A stretch of DNA of 50,041 nucleotides, from positions 1 to 50,041 of the forward strand of contig LDAQ01000059.1 in assembly GCA_001028025.1 (NCBI GenBank), in the 5' to 3' direction. This document shows positions 7,403 to 16,040 of this stretch, in pieces; the first letter of the stretch is position 1, and each line of letters opens with the position of its first letter. The notes below the pieces were generated by a model. That model ran no database searches, had not been told where the DNA came from, and was given only the letters and a program-made list of their open reading frames with translations. The translations under genes were made by a program, and so were the position numbers. The stretch comes from Faecalicatena fissicatena. Lineage in GTDB: Bacteria; Bacillota; Clostridia; Lachnospirales; Lachnospiraceae.

Positions 7403-8716
7403 ATGAGTGAAAAAAATGTGAAATTTTCCGGCTGGTCAGTCACGGGGGCAGCATTTGCAATTGTTTTGTTCCATATGACAATACGTGGTTCGTTTGCAAC
7501 ATTAATTAATGGAATGGTTGAGGCTACCGGATGGTCGACCGCTGCTGTCTCAGCAGGAAGTTCAATCTTCATGGTCATGTACGGACTGTTTGCATTTTTA
7601 GTTGGTACTTATATTAATAAGCTCGGCTGCCGCCTTACTTATAGTATACATGGTATCATTATGGGGGTTGGTTTATTCCTTTGCAGTTTCGCAAAAGAGC
7701 CCTGGCAGTACTGGTTATTCTACGGTGTGATTGCCGGTATCGGATCCGGTGCATTCTGGGCGCCTATTACTTCTATGGTACGTCAGTGGTTCATGGAAAA
7801 ATTAGGCCTTGCAATGGGTCTTACAACAGCTGCTGCCGGCGTTGCCATGAGTATCGGGCCTCTCCTTTCTATGATTCTGATGTCAACTGCTTCATGGCAG
7901 TTCATGATGCGGGTGTTCGGTGTTGTCCTGATAGTTGGTATTACAATCGCAGCACAGTTTACCAAGAGTAAACCAGAGGCCTTCGGACAGAAGCCGCTGG
8001 GTTATGACAATTTCATGGCGAAGCTGTCAAAAGAAGATCAGGGCCAGAAAAAGGAAGAATTCTATGTTCCATTTAAATGGGCAGTAAAACACAAATCATT
8101 CTGGATGCTTTCACTGTTATGGTTCTTCTCTAACTTTGCTGAGTTTATCGTATTTTCGCACTCTATCAACTACGTAACAAAAGATCTTGGTTATGATAAA
8201 CTTCCTGCTACTTATATTTATTGTCTTATCGGCCTGATGTTCCTGATTTCCGCAATCGTTGTAGGCGGGTATGTTGATAATCTTACAAAGAAACTGGGAG
8301 ATCCGATCAAAGCACGTAAGAGAGTTCTGACATTCTCTTATGTTGGATGTGCGATCATGGCGCTGTGGCTGAACTATGGTGTTAAACTGACGGCAAACGG
8401 CGGACAAAGCCACTGGGCATTCCTGGTATATGCACTTCTCTTTGGCCTTGTATATGGTATGTATATTCCTACAGTAGCCGGATATGTCGGAGTTATCCTT
8501 GGCCGTAAAGAGATGCCTCCGGCATGGGGACTTATCTCACTGGTTGGTATGGCAGGCGGAGCAGGCCTGGGACCATACGTTGCAGGCGCACTCCGTGATG
8601 CAACAGGCAGTTACTTCGTAGCAATCTGGATCTCTGTCATATTCTATCTTGTAGCATGTTTCTTTGTTAATATCGTGAAACAGCCGTCCAGAAAAGAAGT
8701 GTGGGGCGATAAGTAG
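7403..8716 (+). CDS. MFS transporter, probable arylacetate/aromatic acid carrier
   Basis: A 437-residue major facilitator protein with about 12 hydrophobic helices and a central cytoplasmic loop (about 195-225, KSKPEAFGQKPLGYDNF then a charged stretch). The N-half has the helix 4/5 pattern GVIAGIGSGAFWAPITSMV typical of oxalate/monocarboxylate-type MFS members. It sits between the decarboxylase and its activase in the same orientation, so a role in uptake of the arylacetate substrate is the natural reading; no residue proves the substrate. In described indoleacetate decarboxylase loci an MFS gene is, as I recall, a regular neighbour. GGAGG lies 7 bp before the ATG at 7403; an ATG at 7397 is too close to that site. 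Confidence 0.85.
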   Translation: MSEKNVKFSGWSVTGAAFAIVLFHMTIRGSFATLINGMVEATGWSTAAVSAGSSIFMVMYGLFAFLVGTYINKLGCRLTYSIHGIIMGVGLFLCSFAKEPWQYWLFYGVIAGIGSGAFWAPITSMVRQWFMEKLGLAMGLTTAAAGVAMSIGPLLSMILMSTASWQFMMRVFGVVLIVGITIAAQFTKSKPEAFGQKPLGYDNFMAKLSKEDQGQKKEEFYVPFKWAVKHKSFWMLSLLWFFSNFAEFIVFSHSINYVTKDLGYDKLPATYIYCLIGLMFLISAIVVGGYVDNLTKKLGDPIKARKRVLTFSYVGCAIMALWLNYGVKLTANGGQSHWAFLVYALLFGLVYGMYIPTVAGYVGVILGRKEMPPAWGLISLVGMAGGAGLGPYVAGALRDATGSYFVAIWISVIFYLVACFFVNIVKQPSRKEVWGDK

Positions 8717-8741
8717 ACAAATAGTTTCCTGGTATTAGACA

Positions 8742-8780
8742 GCAGGAGCGGGGATATTTATTTTCCCGCTGCTTCCCTGC
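8742..8780 (+). terminator. Hairpin after MFS gene
   Basis: An interrupted stem (GCAGG-A-GCGGG pairing with CCCGC and, further on, CCTGC) is followed by a GTTATGTTTT stretch. It lies 25 bp after the MFS stop and before the activase, and may be a weak terminator or a stabilising structure. Confidence 0.4.
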
Positions 8781-8825
8781 CGTTATGTTTTACCGGATCT
8801 AAATCCATATTGGTATAGCGGAGAA

Positions 8826-9830
8826 ATGAGAAAGGAGAATGATCCATTTTTCTCTGACAAGGAGAATTGGATAAGACATATAAATATGGAAAATAAAAAT
8901 GAAATGAAGGCATTAGTTTTTGATATACAAAGTTTTTCCACGCATGATGGTCCGGGAATCCGCAGCAACATATTTTTTAAGGGGTGCCCGCTTACCTGTC
9001 TGTGGTGTGCCAATCCTGAAGGACAAAAGGCAGTTCCGCAATTATTCTATACGAAAATGAAATGTGTTGGATGTATGCTCTGTGCAAAAGTATGTCCTCA
9101 TGATGCGGTTACGGCATATGAAACAAAAGAAGAAGCCGAGGCATTCGGGTTTGTCCGTCATGACCGGGAAAAATGTGATAAATGTGAGACTCATGACTGT
9201 GTGGAAATGTGCCTTCAGAACGCACTGGATATTACCGGTAAATGGATGACGGTCGATGATATTATGGAAAAGGTACACAGAGATGCATCCTACTACGCTG
9301 GAAAAGGCGGAATCACACTCTCAGGAGGGGATCCTCTTGTCTATGCTGATTTTGTAACAGAGCTTTTGCGGCGCTGCAAGAGCGAAGGAATCAATACGGT
9401 TCTTGAATCAGAGCTGTGTGTACCCGCCCGGAGCCTTGAAAAGGTCATGCCATATATCGATCTGTATCTGACAGATATCAAGATTATCGATGATCAGAAA
9501 CATATAGAGATGACCGGAGTCACCAATAAGCAGATCCTGGAGAATCTCCGCCTCATCGGACGCACCTGTCCCGAAAAGGCATGTCTCCGCTGCCCAATTA
9601 TCCCCGGATGCACGGATTCCGACGAGAATATCCATGCAATCGGTAAGTTCTGTAAGGAAAATGGTTTTTCCAGGGTTAACATCCTCCCCTATCACAAGCT
9701 GGGGACGACAAAGCACGAACGGCTAGGAAGTGTATATCCTCTTCCTGACGTACAGGCGCCTTCCGATGAACAAATGCAGCATGTTGCAGATATATTGGAA
9801 TCATATAAGATAGACTGTATTATTAACTGA
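8826..9830 (+). CDS. Glycyl radical enzyme activase (radical SAM)
   Basis: A 334-residue activating enzyme that makes the Gly855 radical on the decarboxylase with S-adenosylmethionine and reduced iron-sulfur cluster. The radical SAM motif is CPLTCLWC (Cx3Cx2C) after the HDGPGIRS signature. Two extra [4Fe-4S] ferredoxin sites follow: CVGCMLCAKVCP and CDKCETHDCVEMC. The SAM-binding GGE-like motif is SGGDP. The two-cluster insert is typical of activases for larger glycyl radical enzymes, including HpdA. The start is uncertain: the ATG at 8826 has GGAG only 2 bp away, while the ATG at 8886 (MENKNEMKAL) better matches family length but has no close site. It is the last gene of the + strand cluster and converges on the ACT/ior operon. 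Confidence 0.92.
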   Translation: MRKENDPFFSDKENWIRHINMENKNEMKALVFDIQSFSTHDGPGIRSNIFFKGCPLTCLWCANPEGQKAVPQLFYTKMKCVGCMLCAKVCPHDAVTAYETKEEAEAFGFVRHDREKCDKCETHDCVEMCLQNALDITGKWMTVDDIMEKVHRDASYYAGKGGITLSGGDPLVYADFVTELLRRCKSEGINTVLESELCVPARSLEKVMPYIDLYLTDIKIIDDQKHIEMTGVTNKQILENLRLIGRTCPEKACLRCPIIPGCTDSDENIHAIGKFCKENGFSRVNILPYHKLGTTKHERLGSVYPLPDVQAPSDEQMQHVADILESYKIDCIIN

Positions 9831-9889
9831 TAATGCAAAAGCCGCTTTTCACAGGATGCAGGGTTAAGACGCAAAAAGGAACAAATTTT

Positions 9890-9932
9890 ACAGGAGCAGT
9901 ATCACTCGAATAATAAGTGATACTGCTCCTGT
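9890..9932. terminator. Strong bidirectional terminator between convergent clusters
   Basis: A perfect 17-bp inverted repeat (arms 9890-9906 and 9916-9932, 9-nt loop, arm begins ACAGGAGCAGTATC) lies between the activase stop and the ACT gene stop. On the - strand it is followed by AAAATTTGTT. It likely stops read-through from the ior operon, and perhaps from both sides. Confidence 0.75.
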
Positions 9933-9953
9933 CATCTGTCCTGCTCTTCTATT

Positions 9954-10397
9954 CTACAGGGCAATATTGGAAACATAGGCCTCTGCTGCCTCCCAGACGT
10001 CAAATCCGCTGCCTCTAAGTATATCAACTGCTCTGGCCGGATCGTCAGTTTTTAAAACTGCAGATGCATCTTCTCCGTTTGCAAACGCATACATGTATTC
10101 AATGTTTACCTCGCCTTCTACGATCTGATGCATTGCTTTGCTTAAGGAGCCTGTTGCGTGGGGTACCCGAAGTGCCACCACGTCCGTCAGCATTGCTGTG
10201 ATTCCATTGTCCTTGAGCACCGCTCTCCCCTTGTTCGGGTCTGATACAATCATGCGGAGCATTCCGTAATCTGATGTATCTGCCAGACTCAGCGCAACGA
10301 TATTAACATCGTTGCTGGCCAGCACTGCAAGCACTTCATCCAGACGTCCCTCTCGATTTTCCAAGAATACTGATAATTGTTGTATTGTGATACCCAT
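9954..10397 (-). CDS. Tandem ACT-domain protein (distal copy)
   Basis: A 147-residue protein made of two ACT-like halves: ITIQQLSVFLENREGRLDEV starting the first and a second near residue 70 (VVALRVPHATGSLSKAMHQI). ACT domains bind amino acids; such proteins commonly accompany IorAB and phenylacetate-CoA ligase genes. It is the last gene of the six-gene - strand operon, 14 bp after the ligase-like gene. It probably senses an aromatic amino acid or product and tunes the neighbouring enzymes; the target is not evident. It is paralogous to the ACT protein at 11789-12208 (both open with QLSVF-ENR-G). Confidence 0.85.
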   Translation of the reverse strand: MGITIQQLSVFLENREGRLDEVLAVLASNDVNIVALSLADTSDYGMLRMIVSDPNKGRAVLKDNGITAMLTDVVALRVPHATGSLSKAMHQIVEGEVNIEYMYAFANGEDASAVLKTDDPARAVDILRGSGFDVWEAAEAYVSNIAL

Positions 10398-10411
10398 CGT
10401 GCTTACCTCCT

Positions 10412-11746
10412 CTACTGCAGGTTACGTTTGTCAATTACACGTACTGCTTTTCCTTCGCTTCTCTGTATTGTCTTTGGCTCAACCAGCTTTACGCGGGCTG
10501 AAACTCCAAGTGCCTGCTTCAGTACTGCACCGATCTTCGCTTTCAGCGCATCCAGTTTTCTGATCTCGTCGGAGAACATACTCTCATCGACCTCTACCAT
10601 AACAGTCAGGACATCCAGGTTATCCTCTCTGTCCACAATCATGAGGTAATGCGGAGCAACCGCGCCTCCCATGCTGAGAAGCGCCGTCTCAACCTGTGTC
10701 GGGAATACATTGACGCCGCGGATGACTTTCATATCATCGGTACGTCCTGTAAACTTGGATATCCTCGGAGTCGTTCTGCCGCAGTCACAGGTGCTGTGGT
10801 CAATACTTGTAAGGTCCTTCGTGCGGTATCTCAGCAGCGGCATTGCCTCTTTTGCCAGTGTGGTAAATACCAGTTCGCCAGTCTCACCATCTGCGCAGGC
10901 TTCGTGCGTTACCGGATTGAGCACCTCAGGATAGAAGTAGTCAACATTAATATGCAGGCCTTTGTGATGGATACAGTCCTGTGCCACACCTGGTCCTGTA
11001 ATCTCACATAATCCATAAATATCAAAGCAGTTAATATGAAGAATGCTTTCGATTTTCTTGCGCATCTCTTCGGTCCATGGCTCAGCGCCGTGAATGCCCG
11101 CTTTCAGCTTCAGACGATCCACGGCTCCTGCTTCCTGCAGAGATTCAGCAAGATGCAGCGCATAAGAAGGCGTACATGCGAATGCTGTTGAGCCGAAATC
11201 TTCCATACACATCATCTGGCGTTTTGTGTTTCCGGCTGACATAGGAATCGCCGTCGCACCAAGTGCCTCTGCACCATAATCCAGGCCCATTCCTCCGGTA
11301 AATAATCCGTATCCATAGCATACATGAATGATATCTTCATCCGTCAGCCCTGCCATTGACAGACATCTAGCAACACATTCGCCCCACACATCCACATCTT
11401 TTTGTGAATAGGAAGCCAGTGTCAGCTTTCCTGTCGTTCCTGATGTCCCCTGCACCCGTACTACATCCTTTTTCGGAATCGCCAGAAGCCCGAACGGATA
11501 GTTGTCCCTCAGGTCTTCTTTGGTTGTAAATGGAAGTTTGTTAATATCCTCAATTCCTCTGATGTCTCCCGGTTCTACTCCAAGGTCTTTCATCTTCTTA
11601 TGGTAGAAATCAACATTGTTGTATACTCTTTCTACTACATCAGCCAGACGTTTGCTCTGCAGAGCAGCCATCTCGTCGCTGCTCATGCACTCTATTTTCG
11701 GGTCTAAGATCCGCTCTTTCCAGTTTTCTAATGTCACTGCCGCCAT
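10412..11746 (-). CDS. Phenylacetate-CoA ligase family protein (copy 1)
   Basis: A 444-residue adenylate-forming enzyme of the PaaK type. The nucleotide loop is QGTSGTTGKLTLASYSQKD, the adenine-side motif is DIYGLCEITGPG, and the hinge area has LLRYRTKDLTSIDHSTCDCG, with the Cys pattern common in anaerobic PaaK homologs. Forward reaction: arylacetate + ATP + CoA -> arylacetyl-CoA + AMP + PPi. In an amino acid fermenting anaerobe it may run from the acyl-CoA side, releasing arylacetate; direction is inference. It lies between two ACT genes. AAGGAG precedes the ATG at 11746. It shares order and many motifs with the copy at 14548-15858, so substrate division between phenyl-, hydroxyphenyl- and indole-acetate is possible. 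Confidence 0.9.
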   Translation of the reverse strand: MAAVTLENWKERILDPKIECMSSDEMAALQSKRLADVVERVYNNVDFYHKKMKDLGVEPGDIRGIEDINKLPFTTKEDLRDNYPFGLLAIPKKDVVRVQGTSGTTGKLTLASYSQKDVDVWGECVARCLSMAGLTDEDIIHVCYGYGLFTGGMGLDYGAEALGATAIPMSAGNTKRQMMCMEDFGSTAFACTPSYALHLAESLQEAGAVDRLKLKAGIHGAEPWTEEMRKKIESILHINCFDIYGLCEITGPGVAQDCIHHKGLHINVDYFYPEVLNPVTHEACADGETGELVFTTLAKEAMPLLRYRTKDLTSIDHSTCDCGRTTPRISKFTGRTDDMKVIRGVNVFPTQVETALLSMGGAVAPHYLMIVDREDNLDVLTVMVEVDESMFSDEIRKLDALKAKIGAVLKQALGVSARVKLVEPKTIQRSEGKAVRVIDKRNLQ

Positions 11747-11788
11747 TTTAGTTAACTCCTTATCTGTTTTTCCCTTATTTCCGTAATT

Positions 11789-12208
11789 CTATAAATCCGC
11801 TTCTTCCACGATTTTCACATCAGCAGCACTCAGCACCTTCGCCGCTTTCTCATAATCATCTGTGTTGAATACCATAACCGGTGCTCTTCCCTCTCGGATT
11901 ACAAAAGAATAAATATAATTGATGTTAATCTCGCCCTCTGCAAGTATGGAGAGCATCCGGTTCAGGTTTCCCTTTTCGTCTTTGAGCTCCACACCAATCA
12001 CGTCATGAATTCTGACAACAAATCCTCTGCTTGTCAGATATGTTTTTGCTTCAGCCGGCTTATCCACTACCAGCCTGAGAATGCCGAATTCAGGCGTATC
12101 AAATGAAGCTATCGCCCGTATATTGATATGTGCTTCCGTCAAAGCCGACGTGACATTCATCAGACTGCCCGGTCTGTTCTCCACGAATACTGATAACTGT
12201 TTAATCAT
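11789..12208 (-). CDS. Tandem ACT-domain protein (proximal copy)
   Basis: A 139-residue protein with two ACT-like units: IKQLSVFVENRPGSLMNVTS, and a second near residue 70 (IGVELKDEKGNLNRMLSILA). It sits 18 bp after iorB in the same operon and is paralogous to the distal ACT protein. Likely an amino-acid-binding regulatory protein for aromatic amino acid catabolism; it has no DNA-binding or catalytic domain, so it would act by protein contact. The target is unknown. Confidence 0.85.
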   Translation of the reverse strand: MIKQLSVFVENRPGSLMNVTSALTEAHINIRAIASFDTPEFGILRLVVDKPAEAKTYLTSRGFVVRIHDVIGVELKDEKGNLNRMLSILAEGEININYIYSFVIREGRAPVMVFNTDDYEKAAKVLSAADVKIVEEADL

Positions 12209-12226
12209 CCTCTCACCGCCTTTACC

Positions 12227-12796
12227 TTATAATGTGTAACCTACGTCAAATGCTTTTTTGTTGATCTCAATTGTCTTTGGAGGCACCGTTTTTTCGATCA
12301 CTTCGTACCACTGTTCCTTTGTGAAATCCATATGCTGTGCTGCCACGCCCAGTACAATCAGATTGAATACCTTTGGATTGCCAAGCTTTCTGGACTCTTC
12401 TGTTGCGTTTACTTTGTAGATCTTGTACTCTTTCTCCAGAGTTTCCAGGATGTTTTCCGGGTATTCTGCCGCGCCGATCACAACCGGCATGGGGTCAATC
12501 CGCCAGTCATTGACAATCAGAACACCGTCCTTTTTTAGAAAATGAGCATAACGCAGAGCTTCCAGACGTTCGAATGCGATGATCACATCCGCCTGTCCTT
12601 CTTCCACGATGGGCTCTGCCACCGCTTCGCCATAGCGCACAAATGTAACAACACTGCCGCCCCTCTGCGCCATTCCATGTACCTCAGAAAGCTTCACATC
12701 ATAGCCGCCTGCAATGGTAAGTCCTCCCAGTATTCTGCTGGTAAGCAGGGTTCCCTGGCCGCCTACGCCTACGATCATAATATTCTTTGTTGCCAT
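12227..12796 (-). CDS. iorB: Indolepyruvate:ferredoxin oxidoreductase beta subunit
   Basis: A 189-residue gamma-type 2-oxoacid oxidoreductase domain. It opens with IMIVGVGGQGTLLTSRILGG, the typical glycine-rich start, followed by EVHGMAQRGGSVVTFVRYG. With IorA it converts arylpyruvates (indolepyruvate, phenylpyruvate, hydroxyphenylpyruvate) + CoA to arylacetyl-CoA + CO2, reducing ferredoxin. Length matches the family. It lies 2 bp after iorA, indicating translational coupling. The substrate range cannot be read from sequence. Confidence 0.95.
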   Translation of the reverse strand: MATKNIMIVGVGGQGTLLTSRILGGLTIAGGYDVKLSEVHGMAQRGGSVVTFVRYGEAVAEPIVEEGQADVIIAFERLEALRYAHFLKKDGVLIVNDWRIDPMPVVIGAAEYPENILETLEKEYKIYKVNATEESRKLGNPKVFNLIVLGVAAQHMDFTKEQWYEVIEKTVPPKTIEINKKAFDVGYTL

Positions 12797-12798
12797 GA

Positions 12799-14544
12799 TT
12801 ATTCACCCGCCTTTACCAGTTCTATTGCATCAAATTTACATAAGGATTCACACAGACCGCATCCCGTACACATTGTATCGTCAATATGGATGGTTCCGTC
12901 TGCATTTTTCGTCATTGCAGGACATCCTGGCTTCATACACATACCGCACTTTTTACATTTATCTTCGTGTGCAATATAGAGCGGCTTTTTGGATTTGTCC
13001 AAAAGAACACAAGGTGATTTGGTGATGATCACTGACGCTTCATCTCTTGCTACTTCTTCCTTAATCGTCTTCTCCAGAGTCTCCAGGTCAAATGCATTCA
13101 CCTCCGTCACATGATTCACACCTATTGCACGGCACAGCTTCGGAATATCAATGGCGTAAGTCGGATCTCCCTGCAGTGTCTTTCCTGTAGCTGCGTGATC
13201 CTGATGGCCGGTCATTCCCGTGGTGGAATTGTCCAGAATCATAACGGTCCCTGTAGCATTATTATAAACCATATTCATCAAAGAGTTAACACCTGTATGT
13301 AAAAATGTAGAATCGCCGATCACTGCAACCCAGTTTTTGATGTATTCTTTGCCCTTTGCCTTTTCCATTCCATGCAGAGTGGAAATACTGGAACCCATGC
13401 ACATGGTTGTATCAACCACGCTCAAAGGCGCAACTGCACCCAGAGTATAGCATCCTATATCTCCGGCAGCATGCATTTTCAACTTTTTCAACACGTGGTA
13501 TACGCTGCGGTGAGGACATCCCGGACATAAGATTGGCGGGCGCTTCGGAGCGTCTGCAGGGGACTTGATATCCAGGTCTTCTTTTAAGATCGCTTTGCGC
13601 AGCATGTTTGCACTGTATTCTCCCTGTACGGTAAAGATTTCTTTTCCAATCACTTTGATTCCCCAGGACTTAACCTGCTCCTCAATGACCGGATCCAGTT
13701 CTTCCACGACATACAGTGTATCTACCTTTGCGGCAAATTCTTCTATCATCTTCCTTGGTAGCGGGTTAACCATTCCCAGTTTTAATACAGATGCCTGCGG
13801 AAGTGCCTCTTTTACGTACTGATATGGAATACCGCTTGTAATAACGCCCATTTTAGTGTCGTTCATTTCAACTGTATTGATAGACAGCGTATTTGCAGCC
13901 TCCGCCAGCTCTTTATTGCGCTTTTCGATTTCCACATGGCGCAGCTTGGCGTTGCCCGGCATCATAACATTTTTACGGATATCTTTTACGTACGGTTTGT
14001 CTTCGATCTCTTCTCTGTCACAGAGTTCTACCAGTCCCTGAGAATGAGCCAGTCTGGTGGTGATCCGGTATATAAACGGTCTGTCGAACTTTTCGCTCAG
14101 CTCAAAGGCTGCCTTTATGAATTCCTTTGCCTCTGCACTGTCAGAAGGCTCGATCACCGGAATCTGCGCAGCCCTTGCTACCATTCTGGTATCCTGCTCG
14201 TTCTGGGAGCTGTATAAACCCGGGTCGTCAGCAACTGTAAGCACGAGTCCGCCGTTAACTCCCATGTAGGATACGGAATACAACGGGTCGGAAGCCACAT
14301 TCAGGCCGACATGCTTCATGCACGCCATGGCACGTACACCGGCGATGCTTGCCCCCACTGCTACTTCTGCCGCCACCTTTTCGTTCGGCGCCCATTCTTC
14401 ATAAAAGGTATCTTTATACTGAACCATGTACTCACTGATTTCTGTACTCGGGGTTCCCGGATAGGCAGAGGACACCTTTATTCCGGCTTCATAAGCCCCT
14501 CGGGCAATCGCCTCATTGCCTAACATAATCACTTTCTCTGACAT
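12799..14544 (-). CDS. iorA: Indolepyruvate:ferredoxin oxidoreductase alpha subunit
   Basis: A 581-residue fused subunit: pyrimidine-binding domain (SSAYPGTPSTEISEYM, about 22-37), middle transketolase-C-like region, thiamine diphosphate domain (PILCPGCPHRSVYHVL; metal-binding GDSTFLHTG with the Asn/Ser-rich NSTTGMTGHQDH), and a C-terminal ferredoxin domain with two [4Fe-4S] sites (CKKCGMCMKPGCP and CTGCGLCESLC). All are intact. It is the catalytic core of the operon and delivers reduced ferredoxin, which could also feed the activase of the decarboxylase. It starts 3 bp after the upstream ligase-like gene and ends 2 bp before iorB. Confidence 0.96.
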   Translation of the reverse strand: MSEKVIMLGNEAIARGAYEAGIKVSSAYPGTPSTEISEYMVQYKDTFYEEWAPNEKVAAEVAVGASIAGVRAMACMKHVGLNVASDPLYSVSYMGVNGGLVLTVADDPGLYSSQNEQDTRMVARAAQIPVIEPSDSAEAKEFIKAAFELSEKFDRPFIYRITTRLAHSQGLVELCDREEIEDKPYVKDIRKNVMMPGNAKLRHVEIEKRNKELAEAANTLSINTVEMNDTKMGVITSGIPYQYVKEALPQASVLKLGMVNPLPRKMIEEFAAKVDTLYVVEELDPVIEEQVKSWGIKVIGKEIFTVQGEYSANMLRKAILKEDLDIKSPADAPKRPPILCPGCPHRSVYHVLKKLKMHAAGDIGCYTLGAVAPLSVVDTTMCMGSSISTLHGMEKAKGKEYIKNWVAVIGDSTFLHTGVNSLMNMVYNNATGTVMILDNSTTGMTGHQDHAATGKTLQGDPTYAIDIPKLCRAIGVNHVTEVNAFDLETLEKTIKEEVARDEASVIITKSPCVLLDKSKKPLYIAHEDKCKKCGMCMKPGCPAMTKNADGTIHIDDTMCTGCGLCESLCKFDAIELVKAGE

Positions 14545-14547
14545 ATC

Positions 14548-15858
14548 TTATAATCCATCCTTTCGTAAATCTGTTACTCTCTTTGCCTTGCCCTCAAATC
14601 TCTTCAGGGAGTTCGGGGCTACCAGCCTGATCTGTGTTGCAAGTCCAAGCTGTGACTTCAGCTCTGATCTGATGCTCTGTTCCAGTTCGCTTAACTTCGC
14701 GTAGCTGTCCAGCAGTCTGTCATCGATCAGCTCAACAGAAATTGTCATAACATCCAGCCGGTTCTTTCTCTCAACCAGAATCTCGTAATGCGGCCCGATC
14801 TCTTCGATTCTTAAAAGGACTTCCTCTATCTGAGTAGGAAATACATTGACTCCACGGATTACAAGCATATCATCGGCACGTCCGGAAAGATTCTCCATGC
14901 GCACTGTTGTTCTGCCGCATTTACATGGCTCATACATCAGTTTTGTCAGATCTCCTGTACGGTAGCGGACAAGCGGAAGTGCTTCTTTCCCCAGACAGGT
15001 TATGACAAGTTCACCAGTCTCACCGGCCGGCAGTACTTCTTCTGTCTCAGGATCAATGATCTCGGGAATAAACCAGTCTTCATTGATATGCATACCGCAT
15101 AATTCTGTACATTCGCCGGATACCCCAGGCCCGCACAGTTCACTCATTCCGTAGTTCTGGGTACAGAAAAACTGCTCTCCCCAGACTTTATGCATCTCAT
15201 CTCGCATAGGCTCTGTCATTCCTTCGCCGCCAAACAGGCCAATATGAATCTTCAGATCCTTTGAAGGGTCAATCCCTCGTTCTCTTAATATCTCGCCCAG
15301 ATGAAGCGCATAGGAAGGCGTTGCTACCAGCAGCGTCACGCCCATATCCTGCATAAACATAATCTGCTTATTTGTATTGCCTGAAGACATTGGAATTACG
15401 GATGCCCCTAGTTTTTCCAAGCCTCCGTGCAGTCCCAGCGCCCCGGTAAAGGTGCCGTATCCAAATGCAATCTGAGCCACATCTTCAGATGTGGCACCAC
15501 CCATACATGCCATTCTTGCCACATTGTTCAGCCAGACATCCAGATCATGCTGTGTATAAGCCACTACGGTTGGTTTGCCCGTAGTCCCTGAGCTTGCATG
15601 GTATCTGACAATGTCCTTTTTATCCACCGCAAACAGTCCGTCCGGATAATGATCTCTGAAGTCTGCTTTATATGTAAATGGCATCTTCTTTAAATCTTCC
15701 AGGCTCTGAATATCTCCCGGCTTCACGCCAGCCTCATCCATCTTTCTGCGATAAGGTTCTACCCTCTCATAAATATATGCTGCCGTCTCCTGTAAACGTT
15801 CCAATTGAATCTTTTCAATCTCAGCTCTTGGCAGAGTCTCTTCCTTTGCCCAAATCAT
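14548..15858 (-). CDS. Phenylacetate-CoA ligase family protein (copy 2)
   Basis: A 436-residue PaaK-type adenylating enzyme with HASSGTTGKPTVVAYTQHD (ATP loop), NYGMSELCGPGVSGECTELC, and VRYRTGDLTKLMYEPCKCG. The start at 15858 is chosen because GAAGGAGG lies 8 bp upstream; in-frame codons further out lack a site. It is the first gene of the six-gene operon and immediately precedes iorA, the classic iorAB/paaK pairing. It likely interconverts arylacetyl-CoA and arylacetate. Which copy handles the indole substrate cannot be told. Confidence 0.9.
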   Translation of the reverse strand: MIWAKEETLPRAEIEKIQLERLQETAAYIYERVEPYRRKMDEAGVKPGDIQSLEDLKKMPFTYKADFRDHYPDGLFAVDKKDIVRYHASSGTTGKPTVVAYTQHDLDVWLNNVARMACMGGATSEDVAQIAFGYGTFTGALGLHGGLEKLGASVIPMSSGNTNKQIMFMQDMGVTLLVATPSYALHLGEILRERGIDPSKDLKIHIGLFGGEGMTEPMRDEMHKVWGEQFFCTQNYGMSELCGPGVSGECTELCGMHINEDWFIPEIIDPETEEVLPAGETGELVITCLGKEALPLVRYRTGDLTKLMYEPCKCGRTTVRMENLSGRADDMLVIRGVNVFPTQIEEVLLRIEEIGPHYEILVERKNRLDVMTISVELIDDRLLDSYAKLSELEQSIRSELKSQLGLATQIRLVAPNSLKRFEGKAKRVTDLRKDGL

Positions 15859-15896
15859 CGTAAAAACCTCCTTCAACATAACATTCATTAATCAAT

Positions 15897-15928
15897 AGTA
15901 TAACACACTGCTTTGCCGAATTAAAGCA
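15897..15928 (-). promoter_or_regulatory. Candidate promoter and operator of the ior operon
   Basis: On the - strand a TATACT -10 box (15897-15902) lies about 40 bp before the first gene. A 6-bp inverted repeat TGCTTT-N8-AAAGCA (15909-15928) overlaps the -35 position, which has no good consensus. This layout suits a repressor or activator site. Confidence 0.45.
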
Positions 15929-15929
15929 T

Positions 15930-16040
15930 TAAATTTGAAAAATATTGGGGGGAGGGACGCTTTGCGGAAGACGGGACGGGAGGGGCCTGGAAGGCCTGTG
16001 CTGTTTTGCGGGGCTGTCCGCAGACTTAGCGGCAGTAAGA
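15930..16040. other. G-rich intergenic stretch
   Basis: Between the ior promoter and the glyA terminator the + strand is strikingly purine- and G-rich (GGGGGGAGGG, GGGACGGGAGGGGCC, GCGGGG). I see no gene. Several G-runs are close enough to allow a G-quadruplex. A similar stretch follows galT at 49.8 kb. Confidence 0.4.
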
